Origin: Clostridium sp.
GTDB lineage: Bacteria > Bacillota > Clostridia > Clostridiales > Clostridiaceae
Direction: 5' to 3'
NCBI GenBank assembly: GCA_028692255.1
Contig: JAQUXS010000017.1
Location: 1 to 43,157 of the forward strand
DNA: 43,157 nt
The position numbers and the translations under genes were made by a program. The notes below the pieces were generated by a model. The model did not search any database, was not told the origin of the DNA, and saw nothing but the letters and a program-made list of their open reading frames with translations. Each line of letters starts with the position of its first letter. Position 1 is the first letter of the stretch. Positions 24,929 to 32,649 of this stretch are shown here, in pieces.

Positions 24929-25046
24929 TGTAAAATACCCTCCCATAAAATAAATTTTTATATGCTTATATAATTTTTATAATATACTATATTAATGCAA
25001 ATATCCATAAATTTTGCCTATTACAAAATAAATTTACAAATTGCTA

Positions 25047-25075
25047 TTGACATATGCCATTATATAAATTATACT
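25047..25075 (+). promoter_or_regulatory. Promoter of the initiator tRNA gene
   Basis: TTGACA (25047-25052) and TATACT (25070-25075) are separated by 17 bp, about 40 bp upstream of the mature tRNA. Confidence 0.85.
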
Positions 25076-25114
25076 TGTATAGCAGGTCAAGGAACATCTT
25101 GATTAATTTAATAT

Positions 25115-25190
<76 letters not shown>

Positions 25191-25192
25191 TA

Positions 25193-25228
25193 AAAAAAAG
25201 ACATTCTATATTTAGAATGTCTTTTTTT
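25193..25228 (+). terminator. Terminator of the tRNA gene
   Basis: Arms AAAAAAAGACATTCT and AGAATGTCTTTTTTT around a 6-base loop directly follow the encoded CCA. Confidence 0.9.
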
Positions 25229-25245
25229 GTATTCCAAACATCAAT

Positions 25246-25275
25246 TTGACAATTATATTATGTAAACATATAATT
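25246..25275 (+). promoter_or_regulatory. Promoter and candidate operator of the MarR-EmrB operon
   Basis: TTGACA (25246-25251) and TATAAT (25269-25274) are 17 bp apart. An inverted repeat AATTATAT-N9-ATATAATT (25251-25275) lies across the spacer and -10. MarR proteins often repress by binding such dyads over their own promoters, so autorepression is likely. Confidence 0.7.
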
Positions 25276-25337
25276 AGTATGCCAACTATATTTATATCAA
25301 TTATATTTAAACTATATATTGTGAGGTGAAAAAAATT

Positions 25338-25772
25338 ATGGAATCTCTTGATAAATCTATTGGTATGCATATAAACTACATCAATAGAAAAATACTAAGA
25401 TTTTTATCTGTAAATCTTAAGCAATATAATATAACCACAGAACAGTGGTCAATATTAATATTCTTATTAGAAAAAGATGGCATCAATCAAAAACAATTAG
25501 CTAAAAAAGTAGATAAAGATCAAGCTACCTTAGTACGAATATTAGACATTCTTGAGCGAAAAAAATTGGTAGTACGAAAAAAATGTCCTGAGGATAGACG
25601 CTCCTTTCTAATTTATACTACAGATGAGGGTAAAAAACTACAAAATGAAATATACCCTTTTATTGAAAATTTATTTAAAATTATCTTAGATGGCATTTCC
25701 AAAGACCAATTAAATTTATTTATTGATACATTAAATAAAATCGGAAAAAATATAACTGCAAAGGAAAAATAA
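25338..25772 (+). CDS. MarR-family transcriptional regulator
   Basis: This 144-residue winged-helix protein has the MarR recognition region (TTEQWSILIFLLEKDGINQ, then KKVDKDQATLVRILDILERK) and the wing with the conserved DRRS motif (CPEDRRSFLIYTTDEGK). The start is ATG 25338, about 9 bases after GAGGTG; a GTG at 25326 lies inside that site. It is followed after 66 bp by an EmrB-type exporter on the same strand, the classic MarR-efflux arrangement, so it probably represses that pump until a toxic ligand binds. Confidence 0.92.
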   Translation: MESLDKSIGMHINYINRKILRFLSVNLKQYNITTEQWSILIFLLEKDGINQKQLAKKVDKDQATLVRILDILERKKLVVRKKCPEDRRSFLIYTTDEGKKLQNEIYPFIENLFKIILDGISKDQLNLFIDTLNKIGKNITAKEK

Positions 25773-25838
25773 AAATATTAAAAACTATGCAAAATTTTGC
25801 AGAAGACTAATTAGATATTACTAGGAGGAAATTTTTTA

Positions 25839-27299
25839 ATGGAAGAAAGTTTAGAAAGATCAAATAGCGATCAAAGAAATTATAATGTCATTCCTATAAG
25901 CATCGCTTTAATTATGGCAGGATTTTGTTGTATGTTAAATGAAACATTATTAAATATGGCATTAAAAAAATTAATGATTCAATTTAGTGTATCTGCAAAC
26001 ACTGTTCAATGGCTTAGTACAGGATATATGCTTGTTATGGGTATAGCAATTCCCGTTTCTGCATTACTCATTCAAACTTTTACAACAAGGCAACTATTTT
26101 TAGCTTCTGTAACTATATTTTTAATGGGAACAGTTGTAAGTGCTTTATCTTCAGCTTTTCCAATATTACTAGTAGGAAGATTAATTCAAGCTGTTGGGAC
26201 TGGAATTCTAATACCCAATATAGTAAATACTTTACTGATTATTAATCCTGTGGAAAATCGTGGCAAAGCACTTGGTATATTTAATCTTGTAATGTTTTGT
26301 GCACCAGCTATTGGTCCAACCCTTTCAGGTTTAATTATTCAATCACTTAATTGGAGATGGCTGTTTCTTTCAATACTACCTTTTTCAATTATAGCTTTAA
26401 TTATAGGTTACAAATACGTTGAAAATGTTACAGAACTCACAAAGCCACCAATAGATCTCTTATCAATCGTCTTGTCTACTATAGGCTTTGGCGGCTTTAT
26501 ATATGGTGTTAGTAATATTGGAAGTTCTAATACCTCTTCAATCGCAGTTCCTATAATAGTAAGTTGTATGGCATTAGCTATATTTGTATTACGTCAATTA
26601 CACATGGATGAGCCTATGCTAGACATGCACCCATTTAAGGAACCTATGTTTAGCCTTGGTTCTATATTAATGATATTTATGCATATGATTAACTTTGCTA
26701 CTATGCTTATTTTACCAATGTTCCTTGAAGGTGCTTTGGGCTTAACTGCATTTACTGCTGGTCTTCTTATGTTACCTGGTGGATTTCTCAATGGACTTAT
26801 ATCGCCAATTGCAGGTCATCTATATGACAAATTTGGTCCTAAAGCATTAATTATACCTGGATATTTAATTTCAACTATTGTTTTCTTTTTATTTTCACGT
26901 TCAATATCTTTAAATATAAGCATTCCTGTTATTGTCACTTTACATTGCTTATCTCTAATAGCTGTAGGTCTTATGAATACTCCTATACAAACCAATAGTT
27001 TAAATCAATTGTCTCCAAAATATTATCCTCATGGAACTGCTATAATGAACACTTTACAGCAAATAGCAGGAGCCTTTGGAACTTCACTATTTGTTGCTAT
27101 TATGACTTCATATCAAAAGAAGTACCTGTTTAGTGTAGGAAGTTCATCTAATAAAAATCATCAAGCTTTAAGTTTAGTATTTGGAGTACATCATGTTTTT
27201 TTAATTGAAACTTGTGTTTTTGCTGTTGCTTTAATTTTCTCTTTATTTATAAAAAATAATAATATTGACAAAGAAAATTTAAATTCTAAGGCTGCTTAA
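25839..27299 (+). CDS. EmrB/QacA-type (DHA2) MFS multidrug exporter
   Basis: This 486-residue protein has 14 predicted transmembrane helices, the number typical of the DHA2 group. Helix 1 contains NETLLNMALKKLMIQF, close to the family pattern for the first helix; VQWLSTGYMLVMGIAIPVSA follows, and motif C is around MFCAPAIGPTLSGLI. It would export lipophilic compounds with protons. A ribosome site AGGAGG precedes ATG 25839. It is paired with the upstream MarR gene and followed by a hairpin terminator that recurs at 28640. Confidence 0.92.
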   Translation: MEESLERSNSDQRNYNVIPISIALIMAGFCCMLNETLLNMALKKLMIQFSVSANTVQWLSTGYMLVMGIAIPVSALLIQTFTTRQLFLASVTIFLMGTVVSALSSAFPILLVGRLIQAVGTGILIPNIVNTLLIINPVENRGKALGIFNLVMFCAPAIGPTLSGLIIQSLNWRWLFLSILPFSIIALIIGYKYVENVTELTKPPIDLLSIVLSTIGFGGFIYGVSNIGSSNTSSIAVPIIVSCMALAIFVLRQLHMDEPMLDMHPFKEPMFSLGSILMIFMHMINFATMLILPMFLEGALGLTAFTAGLLMLPGGFLNGLISPIAGHLYDKFGPKALIIPGYLISTIVFFLFSRSISLNISIPVIVTLHCLSLIAVGLMNTPIQTNSLNQLSPKYYPHGTAIMNTLQQIAGAFGTSLFVAIMTSYQKKYLFSVGSSSNKNHQALSLVFGVHHVFLIETCVFAVALIFSLFIKNNNIDKENLNSKAA

Positions 27300-27350
27300 T
27301 GCTACCTTTATAATTTAAATTTTAATTGTGAAAACTTTAAAGATTTTTAA

Positions 27351-27380
27351 GGCGTGTCTTTTATGGCACGCTGTTTTTGT
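27351..27380 (+). terminator. Terminator of the MarR-EmrB operon, copy 1 of a repeated hairpin
   Basis: The stem GCGTGTC with GGCACGC is followed by a T run. It differs by a single base over 27 from the hairpin after the PixA-family gene (28640-28669). Confidence 0.85.
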
Positions 27381-27503
27381 ATAAAATAAAGTCTTATCTT
27401 TCATCAATTTCTTATAATCAAATTCATAAAAATCTTAGTATCATATTTACTATATTGCAAATAATATTAGTTGATATATAGATTACGAAGGAGGAATTAA
27501 TAA

Positions 27504-27704
27504 ATGAATTCACAAGCAAGAGACAATATTCATAAAGTGAAAGAATCCTTAAAAAGTGCCCAGCAAAATTTACAAATGGCTGCAAGTGAAACGGAAAATT
27601 CCAATGTTAAAAATCAAATAAATACCCAGTTAACTGAAGTTAATACCTGTCTTAATGAGTGTGAGAAAATAGCTTCCGGATTAAGCCAGTACAGAAATAA
27701 CTAA
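27504..27704 (+). CDS. Small helical protein of unknown function
   Basis: This 66-residue, hydrophilic, Gln/Asn-rich protein is predicted to form two helices (ARDNIHKVKESLKSAQQNLQ, then VKNQINTQLTEVNTCLNECE). It has two cysteines near the C-terminus, four residues apart. The pattern (KESLKSAQ..L...A) is reminiscent of DUF1657-type small clostridial and bacillar proteins, many of them sporulation-linked, but the match is loose. An excellent ribosome site (AAGGAGGAATT) precedes ATG 27504. It is monocistronic and is followed by a hairpin shared with 16101-16147. Confidence 0.7.
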   Translation: MNSQARDNIHKVKESLKSAQQNLQMAASETENSNVKNQINTQLTEVNTCLNECEKIASGLSQYRNN

Positions 27705-27710
27705 ACATCA

Positions 27711-27757
27711 CAAAAATGTCGTAAAATTCATCACTGAATGTTACGACATTTTTGTTT
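27711..27757 (+). terminator. Hairpin terminator, copy 2 of a repeated element
   Basis: The outer stem AATGTCGTA with TACGACATT and the inner ATTCA/TGAAT stem match copy 1 at 16101-16147, with a C-G to T-A swap in the outer stem. A T run follows on the plus strand, six bases after the stop codon of the small helical protein. Confidence 0.8.
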
Positions 27758-27942
27758 AAGAACATTTCTAGGACTTTGAAAATTGTAGTAATCTTAAAAA
27801 ATCACTACTTTTTATAATGTGAAGTGAAAGCTTAACTTACAGATTATTTCAAGATTCCAAAATATTCAAATTAGGAGTGATTCTGATAAAATCAGAGAAA
27901 ATTGTAAGTTCTATATATCTAACATTCTTAGGAGACCCCATA

Positions 27943-27982
27943 CACTATTATAATATTTTTGATTCTATATATTATAATGGTG
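27943..27982. promoter_or_regulatory. 14-bp inverted repeat upstream of the PixA-family gene
   Basis: Arms CACTATTATAATAT (27943-27956) and ATATTATAATGGTG (27969-27982) pair with one mismatch around a 12-base loop. Each arm contains TATAAT. It lies about 40 bp before the start codon and could be an operator over the promoter or an mRNA leader hairpin. Confidence 0.5.
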
Positions 27983-28022
27983 TTATAAAATAGTATTTTT
28001 TACAAAAATAGGAGGGGATATT

Positions 28023-28571
28023 ATGAATATTCTAAAATCAAGCAATGAAGATATTAACATAATGATTGTAATTGATACTGATTATGTCAAGCAAACATAT
28101 CCTAATCCAAGCCAGATTATGGACAATCCTACTGGCATCGACCATACAAGTCAATTCATGATTTGCACAAGTCCACGTGGCATTATCAGCGGGCAAGGAA
28201 CAGCCGATCTGAATTTTAAAGCCAATCCTGGAGATCATGTATCATTTAGAGGAACTTCAATTTACGGGAATTCAGACGACGCTATAATCGTATATGGAAT
28301 TAAACACTGGCAAGGAAATAAAGTCTTTAACAACTTTACAACTGATCTAGTAGAGCGAAACCGCGTTGCAATGCCTAACATTGACTCTGACAATGGATTA
28401 CCCGCAATTACCGCTGTAGGAGATTTCATTAGTTATGATTCACAAGTTAGAAAATCTGGGCAAGAAAATTTCTATGTTCAATTTGCCCTCTATGATTTAC
28501 AAGAAGATGGAAATACTCAAAAACTTGTTGGTTTCTATTACTGGGATCCAGGAATTACCGTACAACTATAG
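28023..28571 (+). CDS. PixA/AidA-family (inclusion-body) protein
   Basis: This 182-residue, beta-rich soluble protein matches the AidA/PixA family. The family features are an early strand IMIVIDTDYVKQTYPNPSQI, then NPTGIDHTSQFMICTSP, then SGQGTADLNFKANPGDHVSF and RGTSIYGNSDDAIIVYGI. PixA forms cytoplasmic crystalline inclusions in Xenorhabdus and AidA is a quorum-regulated virulence factor in Burkholderia; no enzymatic role is established. The ribosome site is AGGAGGGG. Its codon use and base composition are visibly richer in G and C than its neighbours, which suggests acquisition by transfer. Confidence 0.85.
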   Translation: MNILKSSNEDINIMIVIDTDYVKQTYPNPSQIMDNPTGIDHTSQFMICTSPRGIISGQGTADLNFKANPGDHVSFRGTSIYGNSDDAIIVYGIKHWQGNKVFNNFTTDLVERNRVAMPNIDSDNGLPAITAVGDFISYDSQVRKSGQENFYVQFALYDLQEDGNTQKLVGFYYWDPGITVQL

Positions 28572-28639
28572 TTTTATAACAAGGTTGTATGATTTTAAAA
28601 ATTCTATATTTTAATTAGATCATTTCTATCATTTTCTAA

Positions 28640-28669
28640 GCGTGTCTTTTAAGGCACGCTGTTTTTATT
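28640..28669 (+). terminator. Terminator of the PixA-family gene, copy 2 of a repeated hairpin
   Basis: GCGTGTC and GGCACGC arms with a T run; 26 of 27 bases are identical to the hairpin at 27351-27380. Confidence 0.85.
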
Positions 28670-28738
28670 TATAATAGTCTTGTTGTTATAGCTTCTCACC
28701 ATTTATTTTAAAATACTCAATAGTAACACTAGATGCCA

Positions 28739-28870
28739 TTTTGTAGATTGAAAAGCAATCTTTGTAACTGACAAGTGAATATTTGTAAACGAAACGCCAC
28801 TTTTGTATTCGAAATGCATGTTTTGTAAATGAGATGCAGTTTTTGTAACCAAAATGCAGTTTGATTTTTC
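28739..28870. repeat. Array of 20-21-bp phased TTTGTA motifs
   Basis: GTA of a TTTGTA core occurs at 28743, 28764, 28785, 28805, 28825 and 28845, spaced 21, 21, 20, 20 and 20 bp. A degenerate seventh unit follows. The last units share a longer body (GAAATGCA.GTTTTTGTAA). Two-helical-turn phasing of a short motif is typical of a multimeric protein-binding site, such as the repeated transposase sites at IS21-type ends. Confidence 0.6.
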
Positions 28871-29001
28871 ACATTTATTGAAGTATTATATTAAAAATAA
28901 GCATGCTAAATGGAGGTTGACTCCCTCTCGATTTTTTTGTAATCGGAGAATCCACCCCTTAATTTCTTAGATAGATTAGTGGTTGGCGGCATGCATTTTT
29001 A

Positions 29002-29453
29002 TTATTTTTTTAGAAGAGTAGGCTTTAACATGATGTCACTGGCGGCAACCGGTGCACATCCAAGTTTATGCACGACTTCTTCTCCGTGATAAAAGCTGAA
29101 TGTTTCGTATGGACTTCGATTATTCAGCTTTTTTCTTTTGTATGAATTAATATGATTCATCATTAGATTGATATCTTCCTGGGTAAGCTTATTAAAACTT
29201 GTTCCTTTCGGAAGCACTCTTCGTATTAATTCATGATTTACTTCAATAGTTCCTTTTTGATAAGGGCTACCTGCATCACAGTAAAAAACATTAGTACGTA
29301 AAAATGGTGCAGATTCCCGATATTCTATTGCTTTAGGATTGGAGAACTCACTCCCATTATCCGTAAGGATAACAGGAAAAAGTCTAAGGAAAGACTCTCT
29401 TTTAAGTATTTTTGCAATTCAAGTCTTTCTTCATAAGTAAAAAATTTAGACAT
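29002..29453 (-). pseudogene. IS30-family transposase with internal deletion
   Basis: The gene start is intact: GGAGG then ATG 29453, encoding MSKFFTYEERLELQKYLKE, the IS30 N-terminus. After about 19 codons the sequence jumps, in another frame, to the end of the catalytic domain: SFLRLFPVILTDNGSEFSNP with the second DDE Asp, then YQKGTIEVNHELIRR with the Glu, and a C-terminal tail ending at 29002. Most of the roughly 300-residue protein is missing, including the first catalytic Asp. A fusion with frameshift at about 29395 is the simplest reading. The element is dead. Confidence 0.82.
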
Positions 29454-29516
29454 ATATGTCCTCCATTCTACTGCCAACAAATATAGGATATATAAAATGA
29501 AATTAATGAGCAAATA

Positions 29517-29543
29517 AAAAGACTGGTAATTAGCCAATCTTTT
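29517..29543 (-). terminator. Terminator downstream of the HxlR-2 transcript
   Basis: Ten-base arms AAAAGACTGG and CCAATCTTTT have one C.A mismatch that becomes a U.G wobble in minus-strand RNA. A U-rich tract follows on the minus side. Confidence 0.6.
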
Positions 29544-29587
29544 GTAAGCTATGATGCAACAACCTATCTGATAAATATTTATTATTA

Positions 29588-29689
29588 TTAATACAACCTA
29601 GTTGATGTTGGAAGGGTTGCAAGTCGATTTACAATTGAGGAAAATTTTAACATACCTGATATTTTTAAATCTTCACTTTCAGCTGCCAT
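29588..29689 (-). CDS. Possible 33-residue peptide gene
   Basis: A short frame starts at ATG 29689 with an excellent GGAGGAG ribosome site and encodes MAAESEDLKISGMLKFSSIV followed by NRLATLPTSTRLY. It lies 90 bp downstream of the HxlR-2 stop on the same strand and before a terminator. I do not recognise it; it may be the stump of a larger lost gene or a true peptide. The strong ribosome site is the only support. Confidence 0.35.
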   Translation of the reverse strand: MAAESEDLKISGMLKFSSIVNRLATLPTSTRLY

Positions 29690-29779
29690 TTATTATTCTC
29701 CTCCTTTTTCATAACAAACTTAAACTTTATTATATTCTAAGACTCATTTGCCTTAAATTTATATAAAATCGTAGTTAAC

Positions 29780-30106
29780 CTATTTTTTAATATGTTCATT
29801 CCCCCATTTGGTCATAAGTTCAAGAATTGGTATTAATGTCATTCCTTCTTCTGTTAAGGAATATTCAACTCTAGGTGGAACTTCATTACATTGTTCTCTG
29901 TGAATTAGATTACTGCTTTCAAGTCCTTTTAGCTGCTCACTTAATGTCTTATGAGCAATAGGCTCTAAGCTATTCTTCAATTTATTATACCTTATTACAC
30001 TAGCCTTATATATTTTCCATAGTATAATCCACTTCCATTTTCCCTCAAGTACAGACATTGCATAACGCATTCCACAAGATCCATATTTATCTTCAAAGCT
30101 ATTCAT
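29780..30106 (-). CDS. HxlR-family transcriptional regulator 2
   Basis: This 108-residue winged-helix regulator is paralogous to the one at 21582-21905. Shared blocks include GKWKWIILWKI, HKTLSEQLKGLESSNLIHR and PPRVEYSLTEEGMTLIPIL. Cys11 (GSC) is conserved in position and Cys82 region differs, so thiol sensing is possible. It is divergent from an iron-sulfur-flavoprotein-like gene and has the same 13-bp motif in its promoter region as HxlR 1, so the two regulators may recognise the same operator. Confidence 0.92.
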   Translation of the reverse strand: MNSFEDKYGSCGMRYAMSVLEGKWKWIILWKIYKASVIRYNKLKNSLEPIAHKTLSEQLKGLESSNLIHREQCNEVPPRVEYSLTEEGMTLIPILELMTKWGNEHIKK

Positions 30107-30149
30107 AATATTGCTCCTTTACTCACTTTATAGTTAGTATATAACAAAT

Positions 30150-30162
30150 AAGTGCATACTTA
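30150..30162. promoter_or_regulatory. Candidate HxlR operator, copy 2
   Basis: AAGTGCATACTTA, identical to 21938-21950, lies 44 bp upstream of the HxlR-2 start and 71 bp upstream of the divergent flavoprotein gene. Confidence 0.55.
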
Positions 30163-30232
30163 CTTTCTTTTTAATTATGATATATAATTCATAATATAAA
30201 ATCAATTAAACATGCAAATGGAGGTAACCTTA

Positions 30233-30880
30233 ATGAAAGTAATCGCAATTAATGGAAGTCCTAGAAAAAATAAAAATACCGCTACTCTTCTTGCTAAGGC
30301 ACTAGAAGGAGCAGCTTCATGTGGTGCTGAAACAGAACTTATTCATCTTTATGATAAAAATTATAAAGGTTGTATAAGTTGTTTTTCCTGTAAATTAAAA
30401 AATGGGAAAAGTTATGGAAAATGCGCCTTACATGATGATTTAACACCTATTCTTGAAAAAATTTCAAATGCTAATGCGATTATTCTTGGTTCTCCCATAT
30501 ACTTACATTCAGTTACTGCAGCTATGAAGTCTTTTTTAGAAAGACTCATATTTCAATATTTAGTCTATGATACAAATCATTCAACCCTTTTTCAAAGGAA
30601 AATGCCAGCTGGATTTATTTATACAATGAATGTAACCAGAGAACAATTTAAAGCTGAATATGAAAATGACCTCAAGCCCCTACAATCATATATAAGAAAA
30701 ACCTTTGGCTCTTTTGAATCTTTGATTGTCAATGACACATACCAATTTAATGATTATTCAAAATATATTGCACCATTATTTAATGAGAAGAAAAAGAGAA
30801 AAGTTAAAGAAGAACAATTTCCCAAAGACTGTCAAAATGCATTTGATATGGGTGTACGATTTGTTAAGCAAGCCAAATAA
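30233..30880 (+). CDS. NADPH-dependent FMN reductase / iron-sulfur flavoprotein-like
   Basis: This 215-residue flavodoxin-fold protein has an FMN phosphate loop INGSPRKNKNTATLL at residues 7-20. A cysteine cluster C47-x2-C50-x2-C53-x10-C64 follows; the first three match the [4Fe-4S] motif of archaeal and clostridial iron-sulfur flavoproteins, though the last gap is longer than usual. ILGSPIYLHSVTAAMKSFLE is the flavin-contacting region. It probably reduces quinones, nitro compounds or similar electrophiles. ATG 30233 follows GGAGG; an in-frame ATG at 30212 precedes it. Divergent HxlR 2 is the likely regulator. Confidence 0.85.
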   Translation: MKVIAINGSPRKNKNTATLLAKALEGAASCGAETELIHLYDKNYKGCISCFSCKLKNGKSYGKCALHDDLTPILEKISNANAIILGSPIYLHSVTAAMKSFLERLIFQYLVYDTNHSTLFQRKMPAGFIYTMNVTREQFKAEYENDLKPLQSYIRKTFGSFESLIVNDTYQFNDYSKYIAPLFNEKKKRKVKEEQFPKDCQNAFDMGVRFVKQAK

Positions 30881-30903
30881 TAATCTTGATTAGAATTTTG
30901 CAG

Positions 30904-30932
30904 CATAAGAATTTTACGTCTTATGATTCTTT
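30904..30932 (+). terminator. Terminator of the flavoprotein gene
   Basis: CATAAGA and TCTTATG arms around an 8-base loop are followed by a T-rich tract, 24 bp after the stop. Confidence 0.7.
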
Positions 30933-30946
30933 TATAATAGTGTAAT

Positions 30947-31489
30947 TTATAAAGTATGTATATTTTTAGAGTTATATGAAAGTATATAGGTAGCTGCATC
31001 TAAAATATCATCTGCTATCTTTTCTGTTCTATTTATATCCCACTTATCCTTATATTTTGTGACAGCATCTCTTCCTGCACCTGTTTTTACCAAAATTACT
31101 TTGCATCCAGCATTCATGCCTGCAACCATATCACTCCACCTATCCCCTATTACAAAACAGTCATTGAGTGAAATTTTGTATTTATCTGAAATATGTTGAA
31201 GCATCTTTGTTTTTGGCTTACGACATTCACAGTTATCTTCATTAGTATGGGGACAGATGCATAAATCATCAAATCCAAATCCATACAATTCATTTTCAAA
31301 ATCTTCTTGTTTGCATAGACCTCTTGAAATGTCTGGTTGATTAGTAAAAGCAACTATTTTTATATTATTTCCTTTTAGTAAATCTAAAGCTCTTTTTGTA
31401 TTCGAATATAAAGAAAATTCATTAGGAAGTGTAACTACCTCACTCCCTCCTAACGTCCCATCTCTGTCTATGAACACTGCCTTTATCAT
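30947..31489 (-). CDS. HAD-IIIA phosphatase (GmhB/HisB-N-like)
   Basis: This 180-residue HAD phosphatase has motif I FIDRDGTL (Asp8, Asp10), motif II AFTNQPDISRG, and motif IV VIGDRWSDMVAG. A zinc-binding insert CPHTNEDNCECRKP is typical of the HisB-N/GmhB group, which dephosphorylates histidinol phosphate, heptose bisphosphate or similar sugars. The substrate here is unknown; no histidine or heptose genes are nearby. ATG 31489 follows GGAGG. It is the last gene of a minus-strand cluster that begins with the TfoX_C-like gene and could be co-transcribed with it. Confidence 0.85.
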   Translation of the reverse strand: MIKAVFIDRDGTLGGSEVVTLPNEFSLYSNTKRALDLLKGNNIKIVAFTNQPDISRGLCKQEDFENELYGFGFDDLCICPHTNEDNCECRKPKTKMLQHISDKYKISLNDCFVIGDRWSDMVAGMNAGCKVILVKTGAGRDAVTKYKDKWDINRTEKIADDILDAATYILSYNSKNIHTL

Positions 31490-31530
31490 TATTTCTACCT
31501 CCACTAAATATGAATTCTGTATTTCGTAAT

Positions 31531-31929
31531 TTATTCTCCCAATTCTTTTTTTAAATCTGCTATATAAAGTGATTGCTGTTTTTTTAGATACAAACCTACA
31601 AACAAATTCATTATAGGATTATTTACTGATATTTCTTCTGTAAATTCAATCCGCGTACCATTATTAAAAGGGCTAAAAATTCCAATCCAATGACCATTCA
31701 TATTTTTATTTGTCATATCAAATTCATACCTCTCATAAGGCTTTTTTAAAGTAATATTGAATTTAGTAGGAAAATTATTTTTTGTATATTCTGTAAAAGA
31801 GTTTCTATCTGCTGAAACATCAACTTTACTTAAATCACTCCGCCACTCATATTTATTATTATCCGTAACTACTTCCCATACTTTTTTAATATCTGCTTTA
31901 AATATCGCTGTAATGGTTGATTTCTTCAT
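31531..31929 (-). CDS. SRPBCC-family (polyketide cyclase / START-like) protein
   Basis: This 132-residue protein has the helix-grip pattern of SRPBCC proteins: an initial strand and helix KADIKKVWEVVTDNNKYEWR, central strands, ERYEFDMTNKNMNGHWIG, then GTRIEFTEEISV and a long C-terminal helix. The fold binds hydrophobic ligands; no function can be assigned. ATG 31929 is chosen because AGAGGTGG lies 10 bases upstream; an ATG at 31938 is only one base from that site. A decayed second copy of this gene lies at 36253-36350, part of the duplicated segment. Confidence 0.75.
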   Translation of the reverse strand: MKKSTITAIFKADIKKVWEVVTDNNKYEWRSDLSKVDVSADRNSFTEYTKNNFPTKFNITLKKPYERYEFDMTNKNMNGHWIGIFSPFNNGTRIEFTEEISVNNPIMNLFVGLYLKKQQSLYIADLKKELGE

Positions 31930-32031
31930 AATATACATTCCACCTCTTAAAATTACTATTTGTTCGTGGCTAATTAATTGTTTTATATTTTCTTAACAAT
32001 TTTATTAGCTTATTCTACAGGATACTAAAAA

Positions 32032-32646
32032 TCACTTAAAATATGTTTCAAATCCATTATTAACAATATATGAACCCTTTGGAACCTGCATTGCCACTAG
32101 ACATATATTAAGCAAGTCAACACATGAACCCATTGCATTTATTAAACATAGAAATATTGTAAATTCGTTTAACAATCCTAAAAATTTTGCAATAAAAGGT
32201 AATACCACTGATAACAAGATGAGAGGCATAATAGAAATAACTAGAAGTCTTCCCCTTTTGATTTTTTCAGTAGTATAAACGAATCCAAAAAATCCATTTA
32301 TGCCCCAATATATTTGATTTGATTTAAGTACATTAGGTATAAAGCAAGCATGAAGGAATTCATGTATAGTGATAAATATAAAAATTATAGCACCATATAT
32401 AAGGGTAGATAAATTTATTATGAAGGTAAAACTTAAACCATGATTACTACTAAAAAGTTCTCTCAATGGTGGATACAAATAATAGGAAATACATATAGAA
32501 ATAATGCCATTTATAAGCATAAAAGGTAATGATAACAAAGTTGCTATAACTAAATTAGAAGGTTCTTTTAGTTTTATCCATCCTTCAGATATTAGTTTAA
32601 TACCCAGTTTCTTATCTGTAGAAGGTATTTTTTTTAAATATCGCAT
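32032..32646 (-). CDS. DUF3267 putative membrane zinc metalloprotease, copy A
   Basis: This 204-residue membrane protein has about four hydrophobic helices and a zincin motif HEFLH at residues 95-99 (His95, Glu96, His99) inside a transmembrane segment, as in the DUF3267 family. A later INAMGSCVDLLN contains an Asp that may be the third ligand. The family is thought to be intramembrane or membrane-proximal metallopeptidases; no substrate is known. It begins 3 bp after the APH-like gene. The paralogue at 36364-36978 differs at roughly 27 positions and keeps the HEFLH. Confidence 0.82.
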   Translation of the reverse strand: MRYLKKIPSTDKKLGIKLISEGWIKLKEPSNLVIATLLSLPFMLINGIISICISYYLYPPLRELFSSNHGLSFTFIINLSTLIYGAIIFIFITIHEFLHACFIPNVLKSNQIYWGINGFFGFVYTTEKIKRGRLLVISIMPLILLSVVLPFIAKFLGLLNEFTIFLCLINAMGSCVDLLNICLVAMQVPKGSYIVNNGFETYFK

Positions 32647-32649
32647 TAA

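Larger units (their letters stand above)
28572..29001. other. Non-coding region between the PixA-family gene and the IS30 remnant
   Basis: These 430 bp hold the terminator at 28640-28669, a phased TTTGTA array at 28739-28870, and a stretch bounded by GCATGC sites (28901-28906 and 28989-28994) with a small CGAT/ATCG hairpin inside. No reading frame worth calling is present. It looks like debris of mobile-element ends. Confidence 0.55.
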
